Shown: positions 16,499-26,800, counted from the first letter of the stretch. The stretch is 64,000 bases of DNA from Streptomyces canus (GCF_030816965.1 NZ_JAUSYQ010000002.1:7678001-7742000); one strand, 5' to 3'. Notes: a model not told the origin generated them from the sequence alone. A program made the numbers and translations.

Positions 16499-17555
16499 CG
16501 AACTGCGCGACGGGCGCGACCTGGTCGTCGGCCTCGACGCCGGGGGCACCCGCACCCGCGCGGTCCTCGCCGCCGCCGACGACGGGCGCGTGCTGGGCGA
16601 GAGCACCGGTGGCCCGGGCAACGCCATGACCGTGCCGGTCCCGCAGCTCACCGACCACCTCGCCGAGGCGCTGGCCCGGGTGGTGCCCGAAGGTGCGCGC
16701 GCCCGGGTGGTGGCCGTGACCGGTGGTTTCGCGGGCGCCACGGCGGCCTCCGAGGAGGACCCCGGCACCTCCAGGGCCCGCACGGCCCTGACCGAGGCCC
16801 TGGGCCGCCTCGGCATCCCGACCGGCCGGGTGGGCGTCTGCAGCGACATCGAGGCCGCCTTCGCCGCCGCCCCCGGCACCCCCTCCGACGGCCTCGCCCT
16901 GGTGGCGGGCACGGGCGCGGTCGCCATGCGCATCACCGACCGTCGCGCCACGACCACGGTCGACGGCGACGGCTGGCTCCTCGGCGACGAGGGCAGCGGC
17001 TTCTGGATCGGCCGCAGCGCGGTCCGCGCGGCCCTGCGCATGGCCGACGGCCGCGGCCGTCCGACCGTCCTCGCCGGCTGGGTCGGCCGCACCCTCGGCC
17101 TGCCGGTCGACGTCCTCCCGAAGGGCGGAATCCCTTCGTACGACCGTGGCGGCACCGCCCTCCCGAGCGGTACCGGCGCCCACCCCACCGGCGTCCCCGG
17201 CTGGTCACGCGCCCGGCGTGAGGACTTCCGCCGCCATCTGCTGCCCGCCGTCATGGCCGATCCGCCGATCCGGCTGGCCCGCTTCGCCCCGCTGGTCGCC
17301 GACGCGGCCGCCGAGCAGGACGCCGTGGCCGAGGCGATCCTGAGCGAGGCGGCGGACCACCTGCTGGAGACCGTACGGGCGCTGGAACCGCGCCCCGGCG
17401 AGCGGATCGTCGCCACGGGCGGCCTGCTCGGCCCCCGGGGTCCGCTCACGGCCCCGCTGGCCGAACGGCTCCACACCCACGGCCTGCGCCTCGACTGGGT
17501 GGCCGACGGCTGTCCCGGCGCGGTGGCCCTCGCACGGCTGGCGCACCCGTCATGA
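16479..17555 (+). CDS. BadF/BadG-type ATPase, probable N-acetylglucosamine kinase
   Basis: A 358 aa actin-fold sugar kinase. VVGLDAGGTRTRAVL near residue 15 is the phosphate-1 loop, LALVAGTGAVAMR the phosphate-2 loop, and GDEGSGFWIG a block typical of GlcNAc kinases of the BadF family. It would phosphorylate GlcNAc or a related sugar freed by the neighbouring hydrolases. ATG at 16479 is preferred; a TTG at 16476 would add one residue. No Shine-Dalgarno is visible, and CATAGT five nt upstream could be a -10 giving a leaderless message. The last codons overlap the GH3 gene start by 4 bp, so the two are coupled. Confidence 0.87.
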   Translation: MGNDLNHELRDGRDLVVGLDAGGTRTRAVLAAADDGRVLGESTGGPGNAMTVPVPQLTDHLAEALARVVPEGARARVVAVTGGFAGATAASEEDPGTSRARTALTEALGRLGIPTGRVGVCSDIEAAFAAAPGTPSDGLALVAGTGAVAMRITDRRATTTVDGDGWLLGDEGSGFWIGRSAVRAALRMADGRGRPTVLAGWVGRTLGLPVDVLPKGGIPSYDRGGTALPSGTGAHPTGVPGWSRARREDFRRHLLPAVMADPPIRLARFAPLVADAAAEQDAVAEAILSEAADHLLETVRALEPRPGERIVATGGLLGPRGPLTAPLAERLHTHGLRLDWVADGCPGAVALARLAHPS

Positions 17556-19780
17556 GCGATGTCCTCTACCGCGACCCCACCGCACCCGTGGACGCCCGCG
17601 TCCGTGACCTCCTGTCCCGGATGACCCTGCGCGAGAAGGTCGGCCAGCTCAACCAGCGCATGTACGGCTGGGACGCCTACCGCCGCACGCCCGACGGCGG
17701 CTTCGAACTCACCGAGGCCCTGCACGCCGAGACCGACCGTTTCGAGGGACTCGGTGCCCTGTACGGCCTCCAGCGCGCCGACGCCTGGTCCGGCGTGGAG
17801 CACGGGAGCGGGCCCGGCGCAGAGGACGGAGCCGCCCTCGCCGAGCTGGTCCAGCGGCACGTCGTGGGCCGCAGCCGGCTCGGCATCCCCGCACTCTTCG
17901 TCGAGGAGGTCCCGCACGGCCACATGGCCCTCGACGGCACGGTCCTTCCGGTCAATCTGGCGATCGGCGCCACCTGGGACCCCGACCTCCACGAGCGCGC
18001 CGCCGCGCACGCCGCCGCCGAACTGCGTGCCCGCGGCGGCCACGTGGCCCTCGTCTCGGCGCTGGACATCGTCCGCGACCCGCGCTGGGGCCGTACGGAG
18101 GAGTGCTTCGGCGAGGACCCCTACCTGGCCGCCCGGCTGACGGAGGCGCTGGTCCGGGGCATGCAGGGCGTCCCGGACGACGACGTCTTCGCCGCCGACA
18201 AGGCTCCTGTCGTCCTCAAGCACTTCGCCGGCCAGGGTGCCACCGTCGGCGGCCGCAACTCCGCCGAGTCGGAACTCGGCCTGCGTGAACTCCACGAGAT
18301 CCACCTCCCCGCCGCCCGGGCCGGTGTCCGCGCGGGCGCCGCCGCCGTCATGGCCGCCTACAACGAGGTCGACGGGATGCCCTGCTCCGGCAACCGCGCC
18401 CTGCTCACCGGGCTGTTGCGCGAGGACTGGGGCTTCGACGGGCTCGTCATGGCGGACGGCCTGGCCGTCGACCGGCTGGCGCGGATCACGGGGGACAAGG
18501 TCTCCGCGGGTGCTCTCGCCCTCGACGCCGGTGTGGATCTGAGCCTGTGGGACGAGGGCTTCACGCATCTGGAGGAGGCGGTCGAGCGTGGGCTGGTGAG
18601 CGAGAAGACCCTCGACGCCGCCGTCGCCCGGGTGCTGCGGCTCAAGTTCCGGCTGGGCCTCTTCGAACAGCAGGACGCGACGGCCCGCCCGCCGGCCGCC
18701 GGTGAGGCGATCAGCAGGGAGGCCGCCCGGGCGGCCGTCACGCTCCTGCGCAACGACGGCGTGTTGCCCATCGGCGCGCGCGTCTCACGGATCGCCGTTC
18801 TCGGACCCCAGGCCGCCACCACCGCACACCAGTTGGGCGACTACACGGCCCCGCAGCGCCCCGGCACCGGCAGCAGCGTCCTCGACGCCCTGCGCCGCCT
18901 CGCTCCGCCCGGCCTGGAGATCCGCCACGCCCCCGGCTGCGCCCTCACCGGCGCCGACCTCTCCCGGATCCCCGAGGCCATCGCCCAGGCGGCCGCGTCC
19001 GACCTGGCCGTCCTGGTGCTGGGCGGCAGCAGCGCCCGTACCCCCGGGACCGAGTTCGACGCCAACGGGGCCGCACGCACAGCCGTGTCCGAGATGACCT
19101 GCGGCGAGGGCGTCGACCTGGCCGGACTGCGGCTCGGCAGGGCCCAGTACGCGCTCCTGGACGCCGTCGTCGCGACCGGCACACCTACGGCGGTCGTCCT
19201 GATCCAGGGCCGCCCGCACCTGGTCCCCGACACCCCGGCCGCGCTGCTCACCGCCTGGTATCCGGGCCCGTGGGGCGGCGAGGCGATCGCCCGGGTACTG
19301 CTCGGGCTCACGGAGCCGGCCGGCCGACTGCCCGTCTCCGTCCCGCGCTCGGCGGCCCAACTCCCCGTCTATTACAACCACAAGGACACCGAGTACGGCG
19401 GATACGTGGACGAGAGCGCGCAGCCGCGGTACTCCTTCGGGCACGGGCTGTCGTACACGAGTTTCGCGTACGGCACGCCACGGCTGAGGGGCCTCACGGT
19501 CGAGGTCGATGTCACCAACACCGGTCAGCGCTACGGGCGTTCGGTGGTCCAGGTCTATCTGCGCCGTCTGCTCACTCCCACCTGGCCGCGCACCCTCGAA
19601 CTGTGCGCGTTCGAGGGTGTCGGCCTGGCTCCGGGTGAGCGCCGTACGGTCTCGCTGACCCTGGACCCCGAGCAGCTCGCCCCTTCCCGGACGGTCGAGA
19701 TCAGGGTCGCCGCGTCAGCCGGGGAGGCGCTCGGCGTGCGGGGTCACAGCTTGACGGCCCCTGACGAGACACCCTTGTAG
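17552..19780 (+). CDS. Glycoside hydrolase family 3 (beta-glucosidase-type)
   Basis: A 742 aa three-domain GH3 enzyme without signal peptide. The N-terminal barrel has LKHFAGQGA, and the nucleophile Asp is in GFDGLVMADGLAVD. The alpha/beta sandwich holds GEGVDLAGL near the expected acid/base region, and a C-terminal fibronectin-like domain begins near YSFGHGLSYTSF. Such enzymes remove terminal beta-linked glucose, xylose or GlcNAc; specificity cannot be read here. ATGA overlap couples it to the kinase. Its 3' end overlaps the convergent permease gene by 37 bp. Intracellular location fits hydrolysis after import. Confidence 0.9.
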   Translation: MSDVLYRDPTAPVDARVRDLLSRMTLREKVGQLNQRMYGWDAYRRTPDGGFELTEALHAETDRFEGLGALYGLQRADAWSGVEHGSGPGAEDGAALAELVQRHVVGRSRLGIPALFVEEVPHGHMALDGTVLPVNLAIGATWDPDLHERAAAHAAAELRARGGHVALVSALDIVRDPRWGRTEECFGEDPYLAARLTEALVRGMQGVPDDDVFAADKAPVVLKHFAGQGATVGGRNSAESELGLRELHEIHLPAARAGVRAGAAAVMAAYNEVDGMPCSGNRALLTGLLREDWGFDGLVMADGLAVDRLARITGDKVSAGALALDAGVDLSLWDEGFTHLEEAVERGLVSEKTLDAAVARVLRLKFRLGLFEQQDATARPPAAGEAISREAARAAVTLLRNDGVLPIGARVSRIAVLGPQAATTAHQLGDYTAPQRPGTGSSVLDALRRLAPPGLEIRHAPGCALTGADLSRIPEAIAQAAASDLAVLVLGGSSARTPGTEFDANGAARTAVSEMTCGEGVDLAGLRLGRAQYALLDAVVATGTPTAVVLIQGRPHLVPDTPAALLTAWYPGPWGGEAIARVLLGLTEPAGRLPVSVPRSAAQLPVYYNHKDTEYGGYVDESAQPRYSFGHGLSYTSFAYGTPRLRGLTVEVDVTNTGQRYGRSVVQVYLRRLLTPTWPRTLELCAFEGVGLAPGERRTVSLTLDPEQLAPSRTVEIRVAASAGEALGVRGHSLTAPDETPL

Positions 19781-20625
19781 AACCACCGCTGGGTGATCAC
19801 GAACAGCACCAGCACCGGGATCACGGAGATCACCGAGCCGGCCATGACCATCCGCTGGTCGTAGCCGAACGACGAGTTCTGCAGGCGTGAAAGTCCCAGC
19901 GTCAGCGTCATGTTGCTCTCGGAACGCAGCACGATCAGCGGCCACAGGAAGTCGTCCCAGGCGCTGATGAAGGTGTTGATGACGACCACCAGGATCGCGC
20001 CCCACGCGGACGGCAGATACAGGTGCCGGAAGCGCTGCCACTCGTTCGCGCCGTCGAGCATGGCCGAGTCCTCGATCTCGCGCGGGACCGCGAGGAACGC
20101 GCCGCGCATGAGGAGGACGTTGATGGCGCCGACGAATCCGGGCAGCCACACCCCGGCCAGGTGGTCGACCAGGCCCATGTCCCGGATGCTCAGGAACAGC
20201 GACACCATGATCGACTCGAAGGGGAACATCATCGAGGCGATCAGGACCACCCAGACCGCCTTGCGGCCCTTCCAGCCGGGCTTGGAGAGCATGTAGCCGG
20301 CGGTGGTGGAGAAGACCAGCTGGCTGGTGACCGACAGGGCGACCACGATCAGGCTGTTCCTGATGTACGTGCCCACCGGCACCTGGTCGAAGACGGTCCG
20401 GTAGGCCCGCAGGGTCGGGTGGTGGGGCAGCAGGGTGGCGTTCGCGCCGAAGACGTCCTCGCCGGTGCTCTTCAGGGAGGCGAGGAGCTGCCAGAGCAGC
20501 GGGCCGACGGTGAGGCCGAGGACCAGAAGGAGCAGCAGATAGCGGACGACGAGTTCGCGGGGGCGGCCGTAGTCCCGCCAACGCGGCATCAGGCGGCGGC
20601 GCTTGGGTGCGACAGCGGTCGTCAT
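19744..20625 (-). CDS. Sugar ABC transporter permease, MalG type
   Basis: A 293 aa inner-membrane permease with about six membrane segments. The conserved cytoplasmic loop that contacts the ATPase is present as EDSAMLDGANEWQRF (residues ~190-205). ATG at 20625 overlaps the stop of the upstream permease (ATGA). It is third in the binding protein-permease-permease operon. No ATP-binding gene is in the operon; in Streptomyces such importers usually share the MsiK ATPase, which would be encoded elsewhere. Confidence 0.93.
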   Translation of the reverse strand: MTTAVAPKRRRLMPRWRDYGRPRELVVRYLLLLLVLGLTVGPLLWQLLASLKSTGEDVFGANATLLPHHPTLRAYRTVFDQVPVGTYIRNSLIVVALSVTSQLVFSTTAGYMLSKPGWKGRKAVWVVLIASMMFPFESIMVSLFLSIRDMGLVDHLAGVWLPGFVGAINVLLMRGAFLAVPREIEDSAMLDGANEWQRFRHLYLPSAWGAILVVVINTFISAWDDFLWPLIVLRSESNMTLTLGLSRLQNSSFGYDQRMVMAGSVISVIPVLVLFVITQRWFYKGVSSGAVKL

Positions 20626-21644
20626 GCCTCGTCCTCCTTCGTCAGGCGCTGCGCCAGCAGGGTCAGTCCCAGCGTCAGCAGGAACAGGGCCACGCTGACG
20701 GCCGAGCCGTACCCCGCGTTGCCGGTGATCGGGTCCAGGCCGACGTCCCGGATGTAGAAGGGCAGGGTGCGGTCGGCGCCACCGGGGCCGCCGGTGGCGC
20801 TGCCGAGCATGTAGATCTCGGTGAAGACCCTGAGCGATCCGATGCCGGTGAGGGTGCCGACGAGCATCATGGCCTGCCGTACGCCGGGCACGGTGATGTG
20901 CCAGAAGCGGCGGGCCGCTCCGGCGCCGTCCATGGCGGCGGCCTCGTGGAGTTCCTTGGGGACGTTCCCGAGGGCGGCCAGGTAGAACACCATGTACCAG
21001 CCGAGCCCCTTCCACAGGGTCAGGCCCATCGCGGACAGCAGGATCAGCCAGGAGTCCGACAGGAACGGGACGGCCGACCTGATCAAGTGGGCCTTCTGGA
21101 GCCAGGTGTTGACCAGTCCGTCGTCGGCCAGCAGCCACTGCCAGCTCAGTCCGACGACCACGCTGGAGGCCAGCACCGGTGTGTAGAAGGCGGACCGGAA
21201 GAAGCCGATGCCCGGCAGGTTCTTCTCCACCAGCACGGCGAGCAGCAGCGGCAGCAGCACCATCAGCGGTACGACGATCAGCGCGTACAGGATGCTGTTG
21301 CGGGTCGCCAGCCAGAAGTCCGAGTCGTCCAGCATCCGCGTGTAGTTGTCGAGTCCGACGAAACTCGACGCGCCGCCCAGCGGCTTGGCGTTGGTGAACG
21401 ACAGCAGGACGGTGTTGAGGAACGGGAACACCCCGAAGATCACCGCGCAGGCGATCGCGGGCGCCGTCCACAGCCAGGGCAGCCACCAACGGCGGTACAT
21501 GGCGGCGCCGTTGGCGCCGGGTGCGGGTCCCGGCAGGACGGCCCTGGCGAGTCGGCGGGCGCGGGACGGGGCCGGGCCCGGTGCGGAGACCTTCGCCTCC
21601 GCACCGGGCACGGACACCGGGTTCGTGGTGTGCGTCGCCGCCAT
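20622..21644 (-). CDS. Sugar ABC transporter permease, MalF type
   Basis: A 340 aa permease with a ~50 residue basic, Ala/Pro-rich N-terminal tail and six predicted membrane segments. The EAA loop reads HEAAAMDGAGAARRFWHITVP. It pairs with the MalG-type subunit to form the channel for the oligosaccharide bound by the upstream lipoprotein. Start ATG at 21644 overlaps the preceding stop by one base (TGATG). Confidence 0.93.
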   Translation of the reverse strand: MAATHTTNPVSVPGAEAKVSAPGPAPSRARRLARAVLPGPAPGANGAAMYRRWWLPWLWTAPAIACAVIFGVFPFLNTVLLSFTNAKPLGGASSFVGLDNYTRMLDDSDFWLATRNSILYALIVVPLMVLLPLLLAVLVEKNLPGIGFFRSAFYTPVLASSVVVGLSWQWLLADDGLVNTWLQKAHLIRSAVPFLSDSWLILLSAMGLTLWKGLGWYMVFYLAALGNVPKELHEAAAMDGAGAARRFWHITVPGVRQAMMLVGTLTGIGSLRVFTEIYMLGSATGGPGGADRTLPFYIRDVGLDPITGNAGYGSAVSVALFLLTLGLTLLAQRLTKEDEA

Positions 21645-23017
21645 CAGCTGCTCTGCTTCAGCATCTCGTTGGCCTTCGCCTGGGCGTCCTTCACCGCGTC
21701 CGCCGCGCTCTTCTTGCCCTGCATGGCCAGCTGCACCTGGGCGACGATGGCGTTCTGCATGGCAGAGGAGATGTTGGTCTGGTAGGCGGTGGCCGTCTTC
21801 AGCTGCTCGGCGACCAGCTTGCGGGCCTGTGCGAACGGGTCGTCACCGGTGACCTTCTGGAAGAACGGGTCGTCCAGCGAGGCCGAGGTCGTCGGGAAGA
21901 TCACCACCTTCGGGTCCTTGCACCAGGCCGTCTGGTTCTCGGCGTTGGTGAGGAACTCGGAGAACGCCAGTGCCGTGGGGGCGTTCTTGCTGGTCGCCGC
22001 GGTGGCTATGTACTGCGGGGCGCCGGTGGTGTGGCCGAGCGCGTCGAAGGGCTGCTGGCCGACCGCGGTCTTGTCGTAGACCGAGGGGCTGTTCTGCTGC
22101 ACGAAGCGCACGAAGCTCGGGTTGGTCGAGCCGTAGGCGACCTTGCCCTGGCTGTAGAGCGTGGAGGGGTCGTTGCTGGAGGACAGCGAGTCCTTCGGCA
22201 TCGCGCCCTCCTTGTACAGCTTGGTCATCCACTCGACCCACTGGACCGTGCGCGGGTCGTCGGCGAAGACGGCGGACTTGCCGTCGGCGGACAGCGTCTT
22301 GATGTTCATCTGGTCCCAGTCGGACGGGATCCGCCACACCGGGTTGGCCATCGTCGCGTAGAACTTGCCGTCGCCCGCCTTGGCGACCTTCTCGTAGTCC
22401 GCGAACAGCCCGAACAGGGTCGTCGGCGGCTTCGCCGGGTCGATGCCCGCCTTCTTCAGCAGGTCGGTGTTGTACGTCAGGACGATGCCGCCGGTGTACC
22501 AGGGCAGGACCGTGTGGACCGACGCGCCGGAGGGGTCCTTCATGACGCTGGACTTCCAGAAGGCCGGGACGAAGGGCTTGGCGGCGTCGGGGTCCTTGAC
22601 GCCCACGTTCAGCAGGTAGCCGGCCTTGGTGAGGGAGGTCGCGGTGGGGGAGTCGACGTTGAGGACGTCCGGCAGGGTGCAGGCCTGGGCGTCGGCGACC
22701 GTGCGCTGGCCGAACGTCGAGTCGCCCGGGTCGTCGATCCACTTGACCTTGGTGCCGGGGTGGGCCGTCTCGAAGTCCTTGATCACTCCGTTGAAGAAGT
22801 CCCCGAAGTCCTTCTTCAGGTTGGTGGTCTGGAAGGTGATGTCGCCCTTGACCTCGCCGGTGAGCTTGCCCGACCCGACGTTGCCCTTGTCGACCTTGCA
22901 GCCGCCGGCGGTGGCGTCACCGCTGTCGGATCCGCCGCCGGACAGGCCGCAGCCGGCGGCCGTCAGCGACAGAACGGCGAAACAGGTCAGGGTGCGGGTC
23001 AGTCTCTTTGCGCGCAT
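21644..23017 (-). CDS. Extracellular sugar-binding lipoprotein of ABC importer
   Basis: A 457 aa type-1 solute-binding protein. The signal peptide ends in the lipobox TAAGC, so the mature protein is lipid-anchored outside the cell. The body has the extracellular-binding fold (VLNVDSPTATSLTKAGYLL, TYNTDLLKKAGID). ATG at 23017 follows GGAGGGG and was preferred over an in-frame ATG 15 nt earlier. A TTGACC (23100-23095) and CACCTT (23077-23072) pair with 17-bp spacing is a plausible promoter. The palindromic operator would then sit just after the transcription start. Ligand is unknown; the locus suggests mannose/GlcNAc oligosaccharides. Confidence 0.92.
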   Translation of the reverse strand: MRAKRLTRTLTCFAVLSLTAAGCGLSGGGSDSGDATAGGCKVDKGNVGSGKLTGEVKGDITFQTTNLKKDFGDFFNGVIKDFETAHPGTKVKWIDDPGDSTFGQRTVADAQACTLPDVLNVDSPTATSLTKAGYLLNVGVKDPDAAKPFVPAFWKSSVMKDPSGASVHTVLPWYTGGIVLTYNTDLLKKAGIDPAKPPTTLFGLFADYEKVAKAGDGKFYATMANPVWRIPSDWDQMNIKTLSADGKSAVFADDPRTVQWVEWMTKLYKEGAMPKDSLSSSNDPSTLYSQGKVAYGSTNPSFVRFVQQNSPSVYDKTAVGQQPFDALGHTTGAPQYIATAATSKNAPTALAFSEFLTNAENQTAWCKDPKVVIFPTTSASLDDPFFQKVTGDDPFAQARKLVAEQLKTATAYQTNISSAMQNAIVAQVQLAMQGKKSAADAVKDAQAKANEMLKQSS

Positions 23018-23035
23018 GTGATGCCCCTCCACGGC

Positions 23036-23050
23036 TGGTTCAATGAACCA
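23036..23050. promoter_or_regulatory. Perfect palindromic operator TGGTTCAATGAACCA
   Basis: TGGTTCA-A-TGAACCA is a perfect 7-bp inverted repeat around one base. It lies 19 bp upstream of the binding-protein start codon and downstream of the predicted -10, a typical repressor roadblock position. It is the best copy of a motif that recurs at the other promoters of this locus. Confidence 0.65.
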
Positions 23051-23135
23051 ACTCCGACTCCGATTGATGAAAAGGTGGACCAGAATTCATCGGAGGTCAA
23101 TGGTTTCCCGTGTTGCGTTTAGGTTCCGTGCGAGA

Positions 23136-23822
23136 TCAGTGACGGTGTTCGTGGTCCGGGTGCGAGGGATCGCCGGGGTGTTCGTGCCCGTGGGCGTAGG
23201 TCACACCGCCGCGTGCCTGGTCCAGCCAACCGAAGAATGCCTTGCGGCCGGCTGCCTTGCGGAGCTCGCGTGAGATGCCTTCGCGGACCTCGTCGTACGG
23301 CAGCGTGTCGCTGGGCGCGGCCTCGTCGAAGGGATCGACGCCCCGCCTGAGGGCGTCCGGGGTGAGGAAGCGGTCCCGGTTGCGGTCGTAATAGTCCCGT
23401 ACGGCGGTTTCCGGGACCGTCTGTTCGGACTCCAGGGCGGCGAGGAGGGTGCGGGCGGCGGGGGAGTGGGCGAGGGCTGCGGCGACGATGCTGCCGAGGT
23501 CTGCGACGTCTGTCTCGGCGACGGCCAGGACGGAGGCGGGTGACACCTCTTCCGGTACTTTCAGGCCCCGGTCGGCGCAGGCTCGGCGGGCGAGTTCGTC
23601 GGTGACGACGACTTGAGTGGCCCAGCGACGGCGTTGTCTCGCGGCAGAGGGTGCCTCTGGTTGCCGTCTGGCGGGTGCGGGTTCGTGGTGGCTGGTCGCG
23701 CCCCGCGGCGGAGCCGCAAATCGATACAGCCCCGCGCCCCTGCGGGGCGCTTTCAGGAACGAGTCGACCCGTTCTCTTGGTAGCGGCTCACCGTCTATCA
23801 GCGCCGCGTGTTCCGGCGTCAC
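23136..23822 (-). CDS. Protein with PPIase-like helical region and His-rich tail
   Basis: A 228 aa protein that I cannot name with confidence. Residues ~60-200 are helical, with a segment like the chaperone part of SurA/parvulin proteins (TVPETAVRDYYDRNRDRFLTPDA). The C-terminal ~20 residues contain many histidines (AHGHEHPGDPSHPDHEHRH), suggesting metal binding. Residues ~24-48 are encoded by a dispersed repeat read in-frame and look like an insertion. GTG at 23822 overlaps the alpha-mannosidase stop by 4 bp, so translation is coupled to that gene. No membrane segment is seen. Confidence 0.7.
   Translation of the reverse strand: MTPEHAALIDGEPLPRERVDSFLKAPRRGAGLYRFAAPPRGATSHHEPAPARRQPEAPSAARQRRRWATQVVVTDELARRACADRGLKVPEEVSPASVLAVAETDVADLGSIVAAALAHSPAARTLLAALESEQTVPETAVRDYYDRNRDRFLTPDALRRGVDPFDEAAPSDTLPYDEVREGISRELRKAAGRKAFFGWLDQARGGVTYAHGHEHPGDPSHPDHEHRH
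23676..23750. repeat. Dispersed repeat, copy 2, inside a coding sequence
   Basis: A 75-bp element that aligns with 15101-15178 along its whole length, including the GCGGCGGAGCCGC palindrome and the terminal CCCGCG/GGGGCGC hairpin. It is read in-frame as part of the protein encoded at 23136-23822. Confidence 0.8.
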
Positions 23823-26800
23823 GGGGTCACCTCCAGGGCGATCGCCCTCGTGTAGGCCACGTGGCCGTTCCACGCCGCCTTCGCCATCAGCCAGTACGAG
23901 CCCGGTGGGATCGACGAGCCATCCACCTCGATCGCGCACTCCACCTCTTCCCCGCCCGGCACCGTGAAGCCCCGCAGCCCGGGTCCCACGCCCCGCCACG
24001 TGCCCCACGACGACACCGTCCACAGCTGGCCGCCGACCGGGCCCCGTGTGGTGTTGCGCAGGCTCACCGGAACCTGAGCCCGCTCACCCTTTCGCACGGT
24101 GACCCGGTCGGCGTTCAGCTCGCACACCAGCCCCTGACCGGCGGGCGGACCGCCGGGCACGTCGAGGCCGACGACGTCCTCGTAGTTCTGACCGCCGTAC
24201 GACAGCCGGGCCGTGAGCCAGTGGCGGCCGGGATCGGCGTCCGGTGGCGGTGTCACCGTCACCTCGGCCAGCGAGAAGCCGCCGGGGCCGAGCGTGTACG
24301 GCAGTTCGGCGGGCTCCGCGGACCAGCCGGGCGGCACCTCGAAGACCACGGTGCCGTTCGTCGAGGTGTCGGTGAGCTCCGAACTGACCCGGACCGTCGC
24401 CGTGACGGGGCCGGAGGCGGTCAGCGCCGTGGGGGAGAGGTAGACGGAGACGGGCATGTTGCCGCGTGGGGCGGGCCCGGAGTTGTGCAGCCAGTAGCGG
24501 GTGTGGACGGGCTGGGCGGGCTCGTGGGCGGCGACCCCGGGATCGGCCGTCGGCTCGGGCGCCTGTGGGGGCGTGGCCAGGACGGTAGCCACCTCGAAGC
24601 CGGTCAGCTCCGCCTCCAGCGCCCCCTCGCCGTCCGGGATCAGCGACTCCCCGGGCCTTTCCAGTACGTCCGCCCGGGCGCCCTCCGTCCAGGCGACCGG
24701 CCCGCGCACCCGGGCCCGCACCGGCCGTCCGTTCACCTCGTGCACGCGGACGACGACCCCGCGCCCCGGGTCCGCCGGCGTCGTGCCGCCCCGGGCCAGC
24801 GGGGAGCCCAGCGGCTTGAGGGCGTCGAGGAGCACCTCGCGGGCGGGCTCGACCGCCAGCAGGGAGGTCTTCCTGGGCAGGAGCGGGGACGTGCCCTCGC
24901 CGCGCAGCCGGGCCGTGAGCGGATGGTTGAACTCATGGCCGCGGGCGGGGAGTCGGAGGTCCCGCCAGTCACCCTCGCCCGCCACGACCGCGTACTCGAA
25001 GGTGTGCGACCAGCGCTGGAGCTGGAAGCCCGACCCGTCGGGGGTCGTGCGGCGGGGCGGGTCGACCCAGATGCCGGACGGCCAGCCCGTGCAGGAGCGC
25101 ATCAGGGACATGTAGAGGTCTCCGGAGGAGGTGACCACACAGCCCGGCGTGCCGCGGTTCAGGACGGCGAAGCCGCGCCCGTCCCAGGCGTCGCCCGGCG
25201 GCAGGGCCTCGCCACCGCCCGGCGCTGTGGCCGTGACGGTGAAGTCCTCCAGGTCGGCGATCAGCGCGTCGACCGCCTTGGCGTCACCCGAGGGGTCCGC
25301 GCCCGCGATCACCAGCAGCGGCAGGCGTTCCAGGTCGCGCAGGTCGGCGCCCGGTACCCACTCCTCGCGCAGAGAGGCGCGCGGTGCGACCCACACGGCC
25401 GCCACGCCCCGCTCGGCGACCTGGCGGCGCAGCTCGCGGTCGGCGGCCGGGTCCATGGCGAGCGCCTCGGCGACCAGGGAGTTGCGCTGCGGGCCGCCGA
25501 CGGCGATCCGGATGTCGGGGAGGTTGGAGTCCACCTCCAGATCTCCGTAGCGGGGGCCGCCCGCGATGGTCGAGGTGGCGGTGACGCCGGCGCGGACCAG
25601 GGCCGCCGCGAGCGGGGTGCCCAGCTCACCGGCCTCGTCCCAGTCGGCGTACACCAGCTCCGCGACACCGATGGCCCGCCTGCCGAGCGGCGCACCGGAG
25701 TCGTCGTGCAGGAGGACCCGGGCCGTGGACCCCAGTGCGAACCAGGTGTTGGCCGGGTTGTCCAGCGTCCACGGGAACTGCTCGCTGTCCACCTCGACGA
25801 AGCCGAAGCCGCGCCCGATCACCGCGTCGGCGACCTCGTGCACGGGCAGCCCGCCCCGCACGTCGGAGGGCCAGCGGACCCGGATCAGGCGGTCGGCGCC
25901 GTCGTAGCCGTCGATCGTCGTGGAGACGTCGAGGCGGTCGACGCCCGCCCAGAGGGTCAGCCGCTGGGTGTACTTGAAGAGGCCGAGGTCGGCGCGGACG
26001 GTGATCCGGGAGCCGGCCGGGGGAGTGATCGACATCGACCTCGGCGGTCACGTCACGGCCGCGCGCGGCGGTCGTGCCGGTCGGGGTGAGGTGCCAGGGG
26101 CCCTCGCCGAAGCGCGGGTGCCTCGGGAACTCCTCCTGGACGACGAGCTCGTTGCCGATCTCCCCGGCGGGCAGGAGCTCCCGGCCGCCCTCGGTCACCG
26201 CCCGCAGACTGCTCACGGCACCACCGCGCGCTGCGTCGACCGTCACCTCGTAGAACTCGTTGCGGATGGTCGTCCCCTCGCCGGGGGTCCACCCGGGGAG
26301 GGAACCGGCCGCCAGGGGCAGGGTCTTGAGGCCCATGCCGGGCACCTGCGGGACGACGACCCGCAGGGTGCCGTCCCCTTCGCGCACGGCCGGCAGCGGC
26401 TGGAAGTCGTCGCCGACGGGCACCAGGCCCGGGTCGTCGACGGTCAGCACGTCCTGGCGTTCCCAGGTCGCCGGGTTGAAGACCACCAGGTCCGGGCCGG
26501 TGCCCGGCTCGACCCGGTCGGCCAGCGCCTTGGTGGCGTCCGCGTGCACGGTCTCGGCGAGGTCGGCCAACTCCCGCCAGCCGGTGAGGAGATCGATGTA
26601 CACCTGGTCCGACTCGGAACCGGTGATGGCGTCGTGGTGGGCGCCGTAGACGAGGTGCCGCCAGGCCTTGTCGAGGGCCGCGTCCGGATAGGCGTGCCCG
26701 GTGACGAGGGAGGCGAGCGTCGCCCAGGCCTCCGCGTCGGCGAGGAGCGTCTCGCCGTGGCGCTGGGCCTGCTTGGTGTCGATGTAGGAGACGTCCTTGC

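Noticed and set aside
26019..26023. Programmed ribosomal frameshifting in the GH38 gene
   Set aside because: No known slippery heptamer plus stimulatory structure is evident; a homopolymer indel is the simpler explanation.
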